From NCBI GenBank assembly GCA_023424135.1, contig JAFAEH010000029.1:1-17037 (forward strand): a DNA stretch of 17,037 nt. The letters are read 5' to 3'. Origin of the DNA: Actinomycetes bacterium (lineage in GTDB: Bacteria > Actinomycetota > Actinomycetes > Actinomycetales > Cellulomonadaceae). The notes below the pieces were generated by a model. That model was not told the DNA's origin. It searched no databases and saw nothing but the letters and a program-made list of their open reading frames with translations. Positions 1 to 7,368 of this stretch are shown here, piece after piece. Every line of letters begins with the position of its first letter. The first letter of the stretch is position 1. Made by a program: the position numbers and the translations under genes.

Positions 1-1195
1 CCTCGCGCCCGGGCAGCCACCAGCCCAGCCACCCCGCCCCGAGCAGCGCGAGCGCACCGACGACGGTCGCGGCGGCGCCGACCGTCGCCACCCCGACCAC
101 GCCCGCCACGACCACCGGCCCTGCCGAGTGGCCCACGCCGGTGACGAGCCGCCATCCCGCGAGGAACGCCGCGCGCGCGTCCGGGGGTGCTGCGTCGACA
201 CCCATCGTCATGACGACGCCGGACGACAGCCCGTTGCCGAGACCGAGGACGGCCCCCACGACGAGCGCCCACGTCAGTCCCGTGCCGAGCGGCAGGGTGA
301 GGAACGCGGCGCCCATGACGAGCATCGCGGGCACGACGGACGCGCGACGCCCGAACCGGTCCATCACGACACCGGCCACGTAGAACAGGGAGAGGTCGAC
401 GGCGGACGACACCGCGAACAGCAGGCTCACGGTGCTCTCCGCGAAACCGAGCTCGTGGCCCCACAGCGGCAGCAGGACGTCGCGGGACGCGCGCACGAGC
501 ATGACGAGCGCACCGCCGGTCCCGAGCGTGAGGAAGGCGCGCGCGAACCCCGGCCGCCACAGCGCGAACGGCGCCCGTCCCACCGCACCGGTGGGTTCGT
601 CGGGTGCGGTGAACGCGTACGTCATCACCGCGGCGCAGGCCGACAGCCCGGCGGCGACGAGCAGCGCGACCTGCATGGAAGAGACCGTCAGGAGCAGCGT
701 CGCGAGCAGCGCCCCGGCGAGCGACCCACCGCGGAAGACCCCGCCGAGCAGCGCCATCGCCCGGCCGCGCGCACCGGGTGCGACGGCGGTCCCCAGGTAG
801 CTCTGCCGCGCGACGGCCAGGACGGCGCCGGCCAGGCCCATGACGAACGCGGCGACGAGCATCGCCGGGACCGACGGCACGGCGCCCAGCACCAGGATGG
901 CGACGGTGTCGACGACGAGCGCGAGCGTGAGCGCCCACCGGTCGCCGAGCCGCCACAGGACGACCGCGCTGGGCAGCGCCCCGACGAACCCGCCGAGGCT
1001 GAGCATCCCGACGACGAGCGCCGCGTCCCCGGGCGTCGCGCCGCGGTCGATCGCCAGCAGCGCGAGGACGGGCAGCACGATGCCGAGGCCCGCCATCCCC
1101 AGCCCCGCCGGTGCGTAGACGGGGACGACGAGCCGACGCAGGTCGGTCGAGGGCGGTGCGGCCGCGGGTGGTGGGACGTCGGTGAGGCGGGACAC
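1..1195 (-). CDS. MFS transporter, 3' end outside window
   Basis: This is an integral membrane secondary transporter of the major facilitator superfamily. About 398 codons are visible and the frame is still open at base 1, so the C-terminus is missing. The minus-strand frame starts at a GTG (VSRLTDVPPP) and runs through repeated hydrophobic stretches separated by short charged loops. The first membrane segment begins near residue 22, so the start must lie upstream of the first internal Met at residue 34. A typical MFS loop motif, MDRFGRR, is visible near residue 277, and an eroded counterpart (RLGDRW) lies in the first half. No convincing ribosome binding site precedes the GTG. The gene follows the acyl-CoA oxidase by 53 bases on the same strand, so it is probably the last gene of the tetR operon. 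Substrate unknown; fatty-acid or drug export are both possible. Family certain, substrate not. Confidence 0.85.
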   Translation of the reverse strand, partial: MSRLTDVPPPAAAPPSTDLRRLVVPVYAPAGLGMAGLGIVLPVLALLAIDRGATPGDAALVVGMLSLGGFVGALPSAVVLWRLGDRWALTLALVVDTVAILVLGAVPSVPAMLVAAFVMGLAGAVLAVARQSYLGTAVAPGARGRAMALLGGVFRGGSLAGALLATLLLTVSSMQVALLVAAGLSACAAVMTYAFTAPDEPTGAVGRAPFALWRPGFARAFLTLGTGGALVMLVRASRDVLLPLWGHELGFAESTVSLLFAVSSAVDLSLFYVAGVVMDRFGRRASVVPAMLVMGAAFLTLPLGTGLTWALVVGAVLGLGNGLSSGVVMTMGVDAAPPDARAAFLAGWRLVTGVGHSAGPVVVAGVVGVATVGAAATVVGALALLGAGWLGWWLPGRE

Positions 1196-1248
1196 CCGAC
1201 GATCATGACGACAACCGGGCGCCCCGCCCCACCGGCGGCCGCTGCGTC

Positions 1249-3324
1249 TCAGCCCTTGGCGTGCTTCTCCGGCACCGGGGCGTCGCCCGACGCACGCTGC
1301 GCACGGTGGTGGGCCCGCGCCTCGTCCTGACGCTCACGCTCCGCGCCCGAGGAGATCGGGGCCCGCAGGTGCTCCTGCGCGTAGCCGAACGCGTCGACCA
1401 GGTCCTGCGCGTGGGGCCGCAGCCGCACGAGCAGCCGCTCGATGTACGACGTCACGGTGCGTGCCCGTCCGGCCGACAGGCGCCCGTTGACGAGGTACCA
1501 GGCGAGGTCGCGCTCGACGAGCGTGAGGCCGAACAGGTCGCGCACCCACGTGAGCACCTGCCGCGTGCCCGGGTCCTCGACCCGGGCCAGGCCGCGCGTG
1601 AACGCCTCCCACTGGACGCGCTCGGCGTGCGCGCGCGCCGCCTCGATGAGCTCGTGCTGGTGGGTGTTGAACAGCTCGGCGGCCTTCTCGGGGCTGAGCC
1701 TGCGGGCGGGTGCGAGGGCCTGCGCGACCTGCGCGACCTTGGCCTCGACACGGTCGGTGAGCAGCTCGCGCTGCGTGGCCTCGTCGCGGAGCTGACCGAC
1801 CGACCGACGGGCGTCGCCGAGGTCACCGAGGGTCTGCACGGCCCGGACGAGCGGCGTACGGTGCATCGCCGCGTCGGTGACCCGGTCGACGACGAACCGG
1901 GCGAGGTCCCCGCGGTCGGACTGCACGGTCTTGAGCGACTTCGCGTAGTCCCCCAGCAGACGCTTGGCGACGAGCTGGTAGAGCACCGTGTTGTCGCCCT
2001 CGAACGTGACGTACACGTCCATGTCGGCGTGCAGGCCCGTGAGCCTGTTCTCGGCGAGGAAGCCGGCACCGCCGCACGCCTCGCGGCACGTCTGGATCGT
2101 GCGCAGCGCGGCCCACGTCGACGTCGGCTTGAGCGCCGCGGCGAGCGTCTCGAGGTCCTCGCGCTGCTCGGGGGTGTCCCCGCGCCCGGAGAACACCTCG
2201 TCGAACGCGGCGAGCAGCTCCTCGTGCGCGAACGTCGCGGCGTACGTCTCGGCGAGCAGCGGCAGCAGGCGGCGACGGTGCTGGCCGTAGTCGAGCAGGA
2301 CGACCTCGTCGGCGGTGCCGCCGGCGAACTGACGGCGCTGGTTCGCGTACGTCACCGCGATGGCGAGCGCGATCTTGCTCGCGTTGACCGCCGCGCCGTC
2401 GAGCGACACGCGCCCCTGCACGAGCGTGCCGAGCATGGTGAAGAACCGTCGTCCGGGGCTCGCGATCGGCGAGGAGTACGTGCCGTCGGGCGCGACGTCG
2501 CCGTACCGGTTGAGCAGGTTCGTGCGCGGGACGCGCACGTCCGTGAAGTGCAGGCGGCCGTTGTCGATGCCGTTGAGCCCGCCCTTGACACCGTCGTCCT
2601 CGCCGCCGACGCCGGGCAGGAACGCCCCGGTCTGCGGGTCGCGGATCGGGACGTAGAACGCGTGCACGCCGTGGTTCACGCGCGGCTGCCCGGGGGCGGC
2701 GGTGACGAGCTGCGCGAAGACCACGGCCGCGGTGCCGTGCAGCGCCGCGTTGCCCAGGTAGTCCTTCCACGCACCGCGGAAGGGCGTGTCGATGACGAAC
2801 TCCTGGGTGTCCGCGTCGTACTCGGCCGTCGTCCCGATGGACGCGACGTCGGACCCGTGACCCGTCTCGGTCATCGCGAACGCGCCCGGGACCTGCAGGT
2901 GCATGGCGTCCGGCAGGAACGTGTCGTGGTGGTGCTCGGTCCCCAGGTGCAGGATCGCGGACGCGAACAGGCCCCACTGGACACCGGCCTTGATCTGCAG
3001 CGACGGGTCCCCGGCGACGAGCTCCTCGAAGCGGGCGAGCGAGCCGCCGTGGTCGTCGGCGCCGCCGAGCCGCGTGGGGAACGCCCGCAGGACATCCTTC
3101 TCGGACTCCAGGCGGCGCAGCTGGGCGAGCACGCGCTCGCGGTGCTCGGCCATCGGCTGGCCCTCGATCTTCTGGAAGTCGGGGTCGGCGGTGATGGCCC
3201 GCGCCTCGCGGCGCAGCTGCGCGTACTGCCCCAGCAGCAGGTTCTCGAGCGCCGTGACGTCGACGCGGGCGGACTCGTCGGAGGCCGTCGGCCGGGCGGC
3301 GGGGCGGTCGGTCGTCGTCGTCAT
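1249..3324 (-). CDS. acyl-CoA oxidase / acyl-CoA dehydrogenase family flavoenzyme
   Basis: This 691-residue FAD enzyme should introduce the trans-2 double bond into acyl-CoA, the first step of beta-oxidation. The length and motifs resemble the acyl-CoA oxidase (ACOX) branch more than the roughly 380-residue dehydrogenases. MTETGHGSDV (about 151-160) is the flavin/substrate motif. CREACGGAGF (about 413-422) is the conserved glycine motif. TFEGDNTVLYQL (about 440-451) contains the Glu that acts as catalytic base in ACOX relatives. A long helical C-terminal half follows. The start at 3324 is chosen because a GGGAG sits six bases upstream and its ATG overlaps the TGA of tetR (ATGA), implying translational coupling. 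Whether the electron acceptor is oxygen or an ETF cannot be read from the sequence. M. tuberculosis FadE5, next to fadA2 in that species, looks different from this protein as I recall it. Confidence 0.9.
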   Translation of the reverse strand: MTTTTDRPAARPTASDESARVDVTALENLLLGQYAQLRREARAITADPDFQKIEGQPMAEHRERVLAQLRRLESEKDVLRAFPTRLGGADDHGGSLARFEELVAGDPSLQIKAGVQWGLFASAILHLGTEHHHDTFLPDAMHLQVPGAFAMTETGHGSDVASIGTTAEYDADTQEFVIDTPFRGAWKDYLGNAALHGTAAVVFAQLVTAAPGQPRVNHGVHAFYVPIRDPQTGAFLPGVGGEDDGVKGGLNGIDNGRLHFTDVRVPRTNLLNRYGDVAPDGTYSSPIASPGRRFFTMLGTLVQGRVSLDGAAVNASKIALAIAVTYANQRRQFAGGTADEVVLLDYGQHRRRLLPLLAETYAATFAHEELLAAFDEVFSGRGDTPEQREDLETLAAALKPTSTWAALRTIQTCREACGGAGFLAENRLTGLHADMDVYVTFEGDNTVLYQLVAKRLLGDYAKSLKTVQSDRGDLARFVVDRVTDAAMHRTPLVRAVQTLGDLGDARRSVGQLRDEATQRELLTDRVEAKVAQVAQALAPARRLSPEKAAELFNTHQHELIEAARAHAERVQWEAFTRGLARVEDPGTRQVLTWVRDLFGLTLVERDLAWYLVNGRLSAGRARTVTSYIERLLVRLRPHAQDLVDAFGYAQEHLRAPISSGAERERQDEARAHHRAQRASGDAPVPEKHAKG

Positions 3325-4289
3325 CGCTGCTCCCTGGGGGTGGGGGCGGCCGCGTCGCCGCCCGTGGGCTGCTGGTCCGCTGGGTGGGCGGGGGTGGACG
3401 GGGTGAACGGGGTGGACGCGCGGTGGTCGCGCGCGAGCAGACCGACGGGCCCGGCCCACAGCCAGGCCGCGACCTGGGCGGTGAGGGTCTCGCGGTCGGG
3501 GGTGCCGGGCTCACCGCGGTGGGCCAGCCACCACTCGCCGGCGCCGCGCACGAAGCCGACGGCACCGGCGGCCCACGACTCGGCGAGCGCGAGCACCGCG
3601 GGGTCGGGGCGGGGGTCGGGGTGGGGGTCGGGACCGGAATCGGGACGCGGCCCGGGGCGTGCGCCGTCGGCCTCGGGACGCCGCGCCACCCGCGTGCCGT
3701 CGCGCTCCTCGGTGAGCCCGCGGGCGAACGGCGCGGCGACGAGCGCGGTGACCGAGTCGAGGAAGTGCCCGAGGGGCCCGCCGGACTCGACCGACCCGTC
3801 GCGCGTGACGAACGCGTACACGTGCGGCGAGGACTCGATCATCTCGAGGTACACCGCGACCATCGCGCGCAGGCCCTCGCGGGGCGTCGGCGCGACGCGC
3901 AGCACACCTTCGAGCGCACCCTGGATCTGCAGGACGACCGCCTCGGCGACCGCGATCTGCAGGCCCGTCTTGTCGGTGAAGTAGCGGTAGACGATGGACT
4001 TGGAGGTGCCCGCGGCCGTGGCGATCTCGTCCATGGAGACGTCGGGCCCGCGGTGGTGCACGGTGCGGCGCGCGACGCGCACGAGCTCGGCGCGGCGGGC
4101 CTCGCGGTGGTCGGCCCAGCGGGTGGAGCGGCCGTCGGCGGGTGCCTCGTCGTCGCTCGTCGCGGGCCTGCGGTCCACCTCGGGGCGGACGCCGGGCGTG
4201 AGGTGCCGGACGACGGACCGCTCCGGCGCGTCGTCGCGTGATCGGGTCGGGGGCGTCGCCGTCGACGCCCCAGGAGTGACGGGGCTCAC
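3321..4289 (-). CDS. TetR/AcrR family transcriptional regulator
   Basis: This 322-residue DNA-binding regulator has its helix-turn-helix at about residues 66-112, with the typical stretch SMDEIATAAGTSKSIVYRYF at 85-104. The ligand domain follows. It contains an unusual Pro/Asp-rich insert at about 211-230 (PGPRPDSGPDPHPDPRPDP) and a low-complexity Ser/Thr/Pro tail after residue 290. It is longer than a usual TetR (about 190-220 residues) because of a roughly 60-residue N-terminal extension plus the insert and tail. The GTG at 4289 follows a candidate -10 (TACCTT on the minus strand, 4302-4297) by seven bases, so the mRNA may be leaderless. Val38 is an alternative GTG start. It is cotranscribed with the acyl-CoA oxidase and divergent from the thiolase, so I infer that it represses both arms in response to an acyl-CoA-type ligand. 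It is also likely autoregulated. Confidence 0.88.
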   Translation of the reverse strand: MSPVTPGASTATPPTRSRDDAPERSVVRHLTPGVRPEVDRRPATSDDEAPADGRSTRWADHREARRAELVRVARRTVHHRGPDVSMDEIATAAGTSKSIVYRYFTDKTGLQIAVAEAVVLQIQGALEGVLRVAPTPREGLRAMVAVYLEMIESSPHVYAFVTRDGSVESGGPLGHFLDSVTALVAAPFARGLTEERDGTRVARRPEADGARPGPRPDSGPDPHPDPRPDPAVLALAESWAAGAVGFVRGAGEWWLAHRGEPGTPDRETLTAQVAAWLWAGPVGLLARDHRASTPFTPSTPAHPADQQPTGGDAAAPTPREQR

Positions 4290-4296
4290 GCAACCG

Positions 4297-4325
4297 AAGG
4301 TATCAGGTACTGTGGGTTCTGGACA
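4297..4325 (-). promoter_or_regulatory. candidate tetR promoter (leaderless)
   Basis: On the minus strand a TACCTT (-10, 4302-4297) lies 17 bases from TGTCCA (-35, 4325-4320). Transcription would begin at or next to the GTG at 4289. The -35 is a weak match. The assignment rests mainly on the -10 and on its fit with a leaderless start. Confidence 0.35.
4308..4313 (+). promoter_or_regulatory. candidate -10 for the thiolase
   Basis: TACTGT fits the actinobacterial TANNNT -10 pattern. It would place the start site near 4320, just upstream of the two palindromes and about 90 bases before the thiolase ATG. No good -35 is visible. Confidence 0.3.
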
Positions 4326-4332
4326 TCACTTC

Positions 4333-4358
4333 GGGACGATCGTCCCTCCCGCGGGAGG
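4333..4358. promoter_or_regulatory. two abutting 14-bp palindromes, candidate TetR operator
   Basis: GGGACGATCGTCCC (4333-4346) and CCTCCCGCGGGAGG (4345-4358) are both perfect palindromes and share two bases. They lie in the divergent gap between tetR and the thiolase, just downstream of the candidate plus-strand start site. Bound protein there could block the thiolase transcript and, being close to the tetR -35, also affect tetR. TetR dimers bind palindromes of this size. That this particular TetR binds them is inference. Confidence 0.45.
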
Positions 4359-4409
4359 CCGGACCCCGATAGAGCCCGCCATCGACGTCGATGCACAAGG
4401 GAGCGCCCC

Positions 4410-5753
4410 ATGGCCACCCGCAAGCCGAGCACCTCCCCGTCCCAGCCGCGCGCCGCGTACGTCCTCGGCGGCAACCGGATCCCCTTCGCCCGCGCCGGCG
4501 GCCGGTACGCCCAGGCCTCCAACCAGGACATGCTCACGGCGGCCCTCGACGGCCTCGTCGCCCGCTACGGGCTGCAGGGCGAGACGATCGGCGAGGTCGC
4601 CGCCGGTGCCGTCCTCAAGCACAGCCGCGACTTCAACCTCACGCGCGAGGCGGTGCTCGGCTCGGCCCTCGCGCCGACCACCCCCGCGTACGACGTCCAG
4701 CAGGCGTGCGCCACCGGCCTCGAGACCGTCGTGTCGCTCTCGAACAAGATCCGCCTCGGCCAGCTCGAGTCCGCGGTCGCGGGCGGTGTCGACACGACGT
4801 CCGACGCCCCCATCGCGGTGAGCGACCGGCTGCGCCGCGTCCTGCTCGACGTCTCGCACGCGAAGACGCCGCAGCAGCGCCTCGCCGCGCTCGCCCGGCT
4901 GCGCCCCAAGGACCTCGCACCCGCGACACCCCGCACGTCCGAGCCGCGCACCGGCCTGTCGATGGGCGAGCACCAGGCCCTGACCACCGCGCAGTGGGGC
5001 ATCACCCGCGAGGCCCAGGACGAGGTCGCGCTGCGCAGCCACCAGCGCCTCGCCGCCGCGTACGACGCCGGGTTCTTCGACGACCTCGTCACGCCGTACC
5101 GCGGCCTGACGCGCGACGCGAACCTGCGCGCCGACTCCTCGCTCGAGAAGCTCGCGAAGCTGAGGCCGACGTTCGGCCTGGGACTGGACGCGCCCGCGAC
5201 GATGACGGCCGGCAACTCCACGCCGCTGACCGACGGCGCGTCGACCGTGCTGCTGGGCTCCGCGGACTGGGCCGCCGCGCACGACCTCACACCGCTGGCC
5301 GCGGTCCTCGACGCCGAGGCCGGTGCCGTCGACTTCGTGCACGGCGTCGACGGGCTGCTCATGGCGCCCGTCTTCGCGGTGCCGCGCCTGCTCGCGCGCC
5401 ACGGGCTCGCGCTGGCCGACCTCGACTACGTCGAGATCCACGAGGCGTTCGCGTCGACCGTGCTCACGACACTCGCCGCGTGGGAGTCCGACGACTTCGG
5501 GCGCGAACGACTCGGCCTGCCCGGTGCGTTCGGCACGGTCGACCCCACCCGGCTCAACGTCCACGGCTCGTCCCTGGCCGCCGGGCACCCGTTCGCCGCG
5601 ACCGGCGGACGCATCGTAGCGACCATCGCCAAGGAGCTGCACCGGCGCCGCGCCGCCAACCTCGCGGCCGGCGACGACTCCCCCGTGCGCGCGCTCGTCT
5701 CGATCTGCGCCGCAGGCGGCCTCGGCCTGACCGCCCTCCTCGAAGCAGCCTGA
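4410..5753 (+). CDS. fadA2: acetyl-CoA C-acyltransferase (thiolase), FadA2-like
   Basis: This 447-residue thiolase cleaves 3-ketoacyl-CoA with CoA (or runs in reverse), the last step of beta-oxidation. The catalytic residues are all visible. The nucleophilic Cys100 is in QQACATGLE. His344 is in EIHEAFAS. His393 is in AAGHPFAATGGR. The second Cys433 is in SICAAGGLGL. The length matches the FadI/FadA2 group rather than the shorter (about 390) biosynthetic thiolases. The ATG follows AAGGGAG by six bases. It is the first gene of the plus-strand unit and is followed, after a 223-base gap, by the FabG4-like reductase and MaoC. The same neighbours are found around M. tuberculosis Rv0241c-Rv0243. The symbol is given by that synteny and overall similarity. 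Chain-length preference cannot be told. Confidence 0.9.
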   Translation: MATRKPSTSPSQPRAAYVLGGNRIPFARAGGRYAQASNQDMLTAALDGLVARYGLQGETIGEVAAGAVLKHSRDFNLTREAVLGSALAPTTPAYDVQQACATGLETVVSLSNKIRLGQLESAVAGGVDTTSDAPIAVSDRLRRVLLDVSHAKTPQQRLAALARLRPKDLAPATPRTSEPRTGLSMGEHQALTTAQWGITREAQDEVALRSHQRLAAAYDAGFFDDLVTPYRGLTRDANLRADSSLEKLAKLRPTFGLGLDAPATMTAGNSTPLTDGASTVLLGSADWAAAHDLTPLAAVLDAEAGAVDFVHGVDGLLMAPVFAVPRLLARHGLALADLDYVEIHEAFASTVLTTLAAWESDDFGRERLGLPGAFGTVDPTRLNVHGSSLAAGHPFAATGGRIVATIAKELHRRRAANLAAGDDSPVRALVSICAAGGLGLTALLEAA

Positions 5754-5845
5754 CCCACCACCACCCACCCACCCGGCCCCCACCGCCCCGCCCACCCCCA
5801 CCGCCCTCGCTGCCCTCACCGCCCCGCTGCTCACCTCCCCATCCA
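5754..5845 (+). other. C-rich, G-poor tract after the thiolase, possible Rho-dependent terminator or G-quadruplex
   Basis: Immediately after the thiolase stop the plus strand is almost entirely C with short A, T and G interruptions. The minus strand therefore carries many short-spaced runs of three or more G. An unstructured RNA with far more C than G is the hallmark of Rho-utilisation regions. The G-rich strand could also form quadruplexes. No hairpin plus U-tract is present. It probably separates, fully or partly, thiolase and fabG4 transcription. Confidence 0.4.
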
Positions 5846-5848
5846 TGG

Positions 5849-5878
5849 CGCGAGAGAGCAATCGGATCGCTCGCTCAC
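5849..5878. repeat. palindromic repeat family 1, copy 1
   Basis: A 30-bp imperfect inverted repeat (CGCGAGAGAGC... / ...GATCGCTCGCTCAC) centred on a single G. It is identical over 30 bp to copy 2, 42 bases downstream, and related to four longer copies at 8316-8555. The two arms agree at 11 of 14 aligned positions. Confidence 0.9.
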
Positions 5879-5890
5879 ACCCCCCAAACA

Positions 5891-5920
5891 CGCGAGAGAG
5901 CAATCGGATCGCTCGCTCAC
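5891..5920. repeat. palindromic repeat family 1, copy 2
   Basis: An exact 30-bp duplicate of copy 1, separated from it by 12 bases. It lies 56 bases before the fabG4 start codon, so any hairpin would be in the fabG4 leader if transcription runs through from the thiolase. Confidence 0.9.
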
Positions 5921-5976
5921 CGCAGGGCGTGGGCACCCCGACGCGGATGACCCTTCCCGACGACGCAGGAGTCGTG

Positions 5977-7368
5977 ATGACCGACCGTTACCTCGAGCTC
6001 GTCAACAGCGGGCTCACCCGCAAGCTCGCCCAGCAGCTCGGTCTGCCGCGGCCCGCCGTGCTGCGCCGGCACCGCCCGGGGCAGCCGCTGCTCGACGGGC
6101 CCGCGCTCGTCCTCGGCACGGGAGCGGACGCCGACGTCGTCGCGTCGCTGCTGTCGTCCCCCGCGGGCGGCGCCCCGACGACGGGCGACGCACCGGCGGT
6201 CCTCGACGGCTGGGACGTCGAGGTCCACCGCCACGCCACACCCGACGTGCGGTACGCCGCGATCGTGCTCGTCCTGACCGGCGTCGAGCACCCCGACGAC
6301 CTGCAGGCCCCGGTCCTCGCCGCCGCGTCGGCACTCAAGGCGCTGCGGCCCGGCGGGCGCGTCGTCACGCTCTCGCACCCCGCGCTCGACTCGGACGCCC
6401 CCGCCGTCGCGGCGGCCCGCCAGGGCGTCGACGGCCTCCTGCGCTCGCTCGCCAAGGAGCTGCGCGCCGGGGCGACGGGCAACGGCGTCGTCGTCGCCGA
6501 GGGTGTGCCCGTGACCGCGCCGGGTGTCGTCGCGGCGCTGCGGTTCTTCCTGTCGACCCGCTCGGCGTTCGTCGACGGGCAGCTCCTGGAGGTCGACTCC
6601 GACGCGGGTGAGCTGCCGACGGACTGGGAGAAGCCGCTCGCCGGCAAGGTCGCCGTGGTCACCGGTGCGGCGCGCGGCATCGGCGCGGCCATCGCCGACG
6701 TCCTCGCGCGTGACGGCGCCACCGTCGTGGCCGTCGACGTGCCGACCGCGGGCGAGCAGCTCGTCGCGGTCGCCAACCGCGTGCGCGGCACCGCGCTGCA
6801 GCTCGACGTCACCGCCGACGACGCGGGCGAGAAGATCCTCGCGCACGCGACCGCCCGGCACGGTCGCCTCGACGTTGTCGTGCACAACGCCGGCATCACG
6901 CGCGACAAGCTGCTCGCCAACATGGACGAGTCCCGCTGGGCGTCCGTGCTGGCCGTGAACATCGCCTCCCAGCTGCGGATCAACGAGGCGCTGCTGACGT
7001 CCGGCGACTTCAGCGACGCACCGCGGATCGTGTCGCTCGCGTCGACGTCGGGCATCGCCGGCAACCGCGGGCAGACCAACTACGCGGCGTCCAAGGGCGG
7101 CGTCGTCGGCATGGTCCGCGCGACCGCCCCGCTGCTCGTGCCGTTCGGTGGCACCGCCAACGCCGTCGCCCCCGGGTTCATCGAGACCGAGATGACGGCG
7201 CGCATCCCCGCGCTCACGCGGCAGGTCGCGCGGCGCCTGAACTCGCTGCAGCAGGGCGGTCAGCCCGTCGACGTCGCCGAGGCCGTCGCGTTCCTCGCCT
7301 CGCCCGCCGCGGGCGGCGTCGTCGGCCGTACGCTGCGCGTGTGCGGGCAGAACCTGGTGGGCCGGTGA
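5977..7368 (+). CDS. fabG4: high-molecular-weight 3-oxoacyl-ACP/CoA reductase, FabG4-like
   Basis: This 463-residue SDR has two Rossmann-type domains. The N-terminal one (about 1-215) has lost the dinucleotide motif. The C-terminal one (about 220-463) has TGAARGIG (229-236), VHNAG (about 302-306), and the catalytic Ser356, Tyr369 and Lys373 (YAASK). Length, order and many local stretches (ITRDKLLANMD, GNRGQTNYA, NAVAPGFIETEMTA, RRLNSL.QGGQPVDVAEA) match M. tuberculosis FabG4, an NADH-dependent 3-ketoacyl reductase of about 454 residues. It should interconvert 3-ketoacyl and 3-hydroxyacyl thioesters. The start at 5977 has AGGAG five bases upstream. An earlier in-frame ATG at 5845 would translate the palindromic repeats and is rejected. 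The next gene overlaps its stop (GTGA), so the two are coupled. Confidence 0.92.
   Translation: MTDRYLELVNSGLTRKLAQQLGLPRPAVLRRHRPGQPLLDGPALVLGTGADADVVASLLSSPAGGAPTTGDAPAVLDGWDVEVHRHATPDVRYAAIVLVLTGVEHPDDLQAPVLAAASALKALRPGGRVVTLSHPALDSDAPAVAAARQGVDGLLRSLAKELRAGATGNGVVVAEGVPVTAPGVVAALRFFLSTRSAFVDGQLLEVDSDAGELPTDWEKPLAGKVAVVTGAARGIGAAIADVLARDGATVVAVDVPTAGEQLVAVANRVRGTALQLDVTADDAGEKILAHATARHGRLDVVVHNAGITRDKLLANMDESRWASVLAVNIASQLRINEALLTSGDFSDAPRIVSLASTSGIAGNRGQTNYAASKGGVVGMVRATAPLLVPFGGTANAVAPGFIETEMTARIPALTRQVARRLNSLQQGGQPVDVAEAVAFLASPAAGGVVGRTLRVCGQNLVGR

Noticed and set aside
688..1206. A minus-strand frame starting at the ATG at 1206
   Set aside because: It is one frame off the transporter and gives Ser/Arg/Pro-rich nonsense. 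The GTG at 1195 in the next frame gives MFS sequence.
128..1330. A 400-codon open frame on the plus strand opposite the MFS gene
   Set aside because: The product is Arg/Glu/His-rich with no motifs. The minus frame gives a proper membrane transporter.
1261..3984. A 900-codon open frame on the plus strand opposite the oxidase and tetR
   Set aside because: It is an antisense by-product of high GC. Its protein is a low-complexity Arg/Val/Glu/Gly run with no domain, while the minus strand carries two clear families.
4391..5950. Alternative frame across the thiolase
   Set aside because: It is an Arg/Pro-rich shadow. The frame starting at 4410 carries the full thiolase active site.
5845..5976. An upstream start for fabG4 giving 44 extra residues
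   Set aside because: The extension translates the two palindromic repeats and has no ribosome binding site. The ATG at 5977 has AGGAG at good spacing and matches the FabG4 N-terminus.
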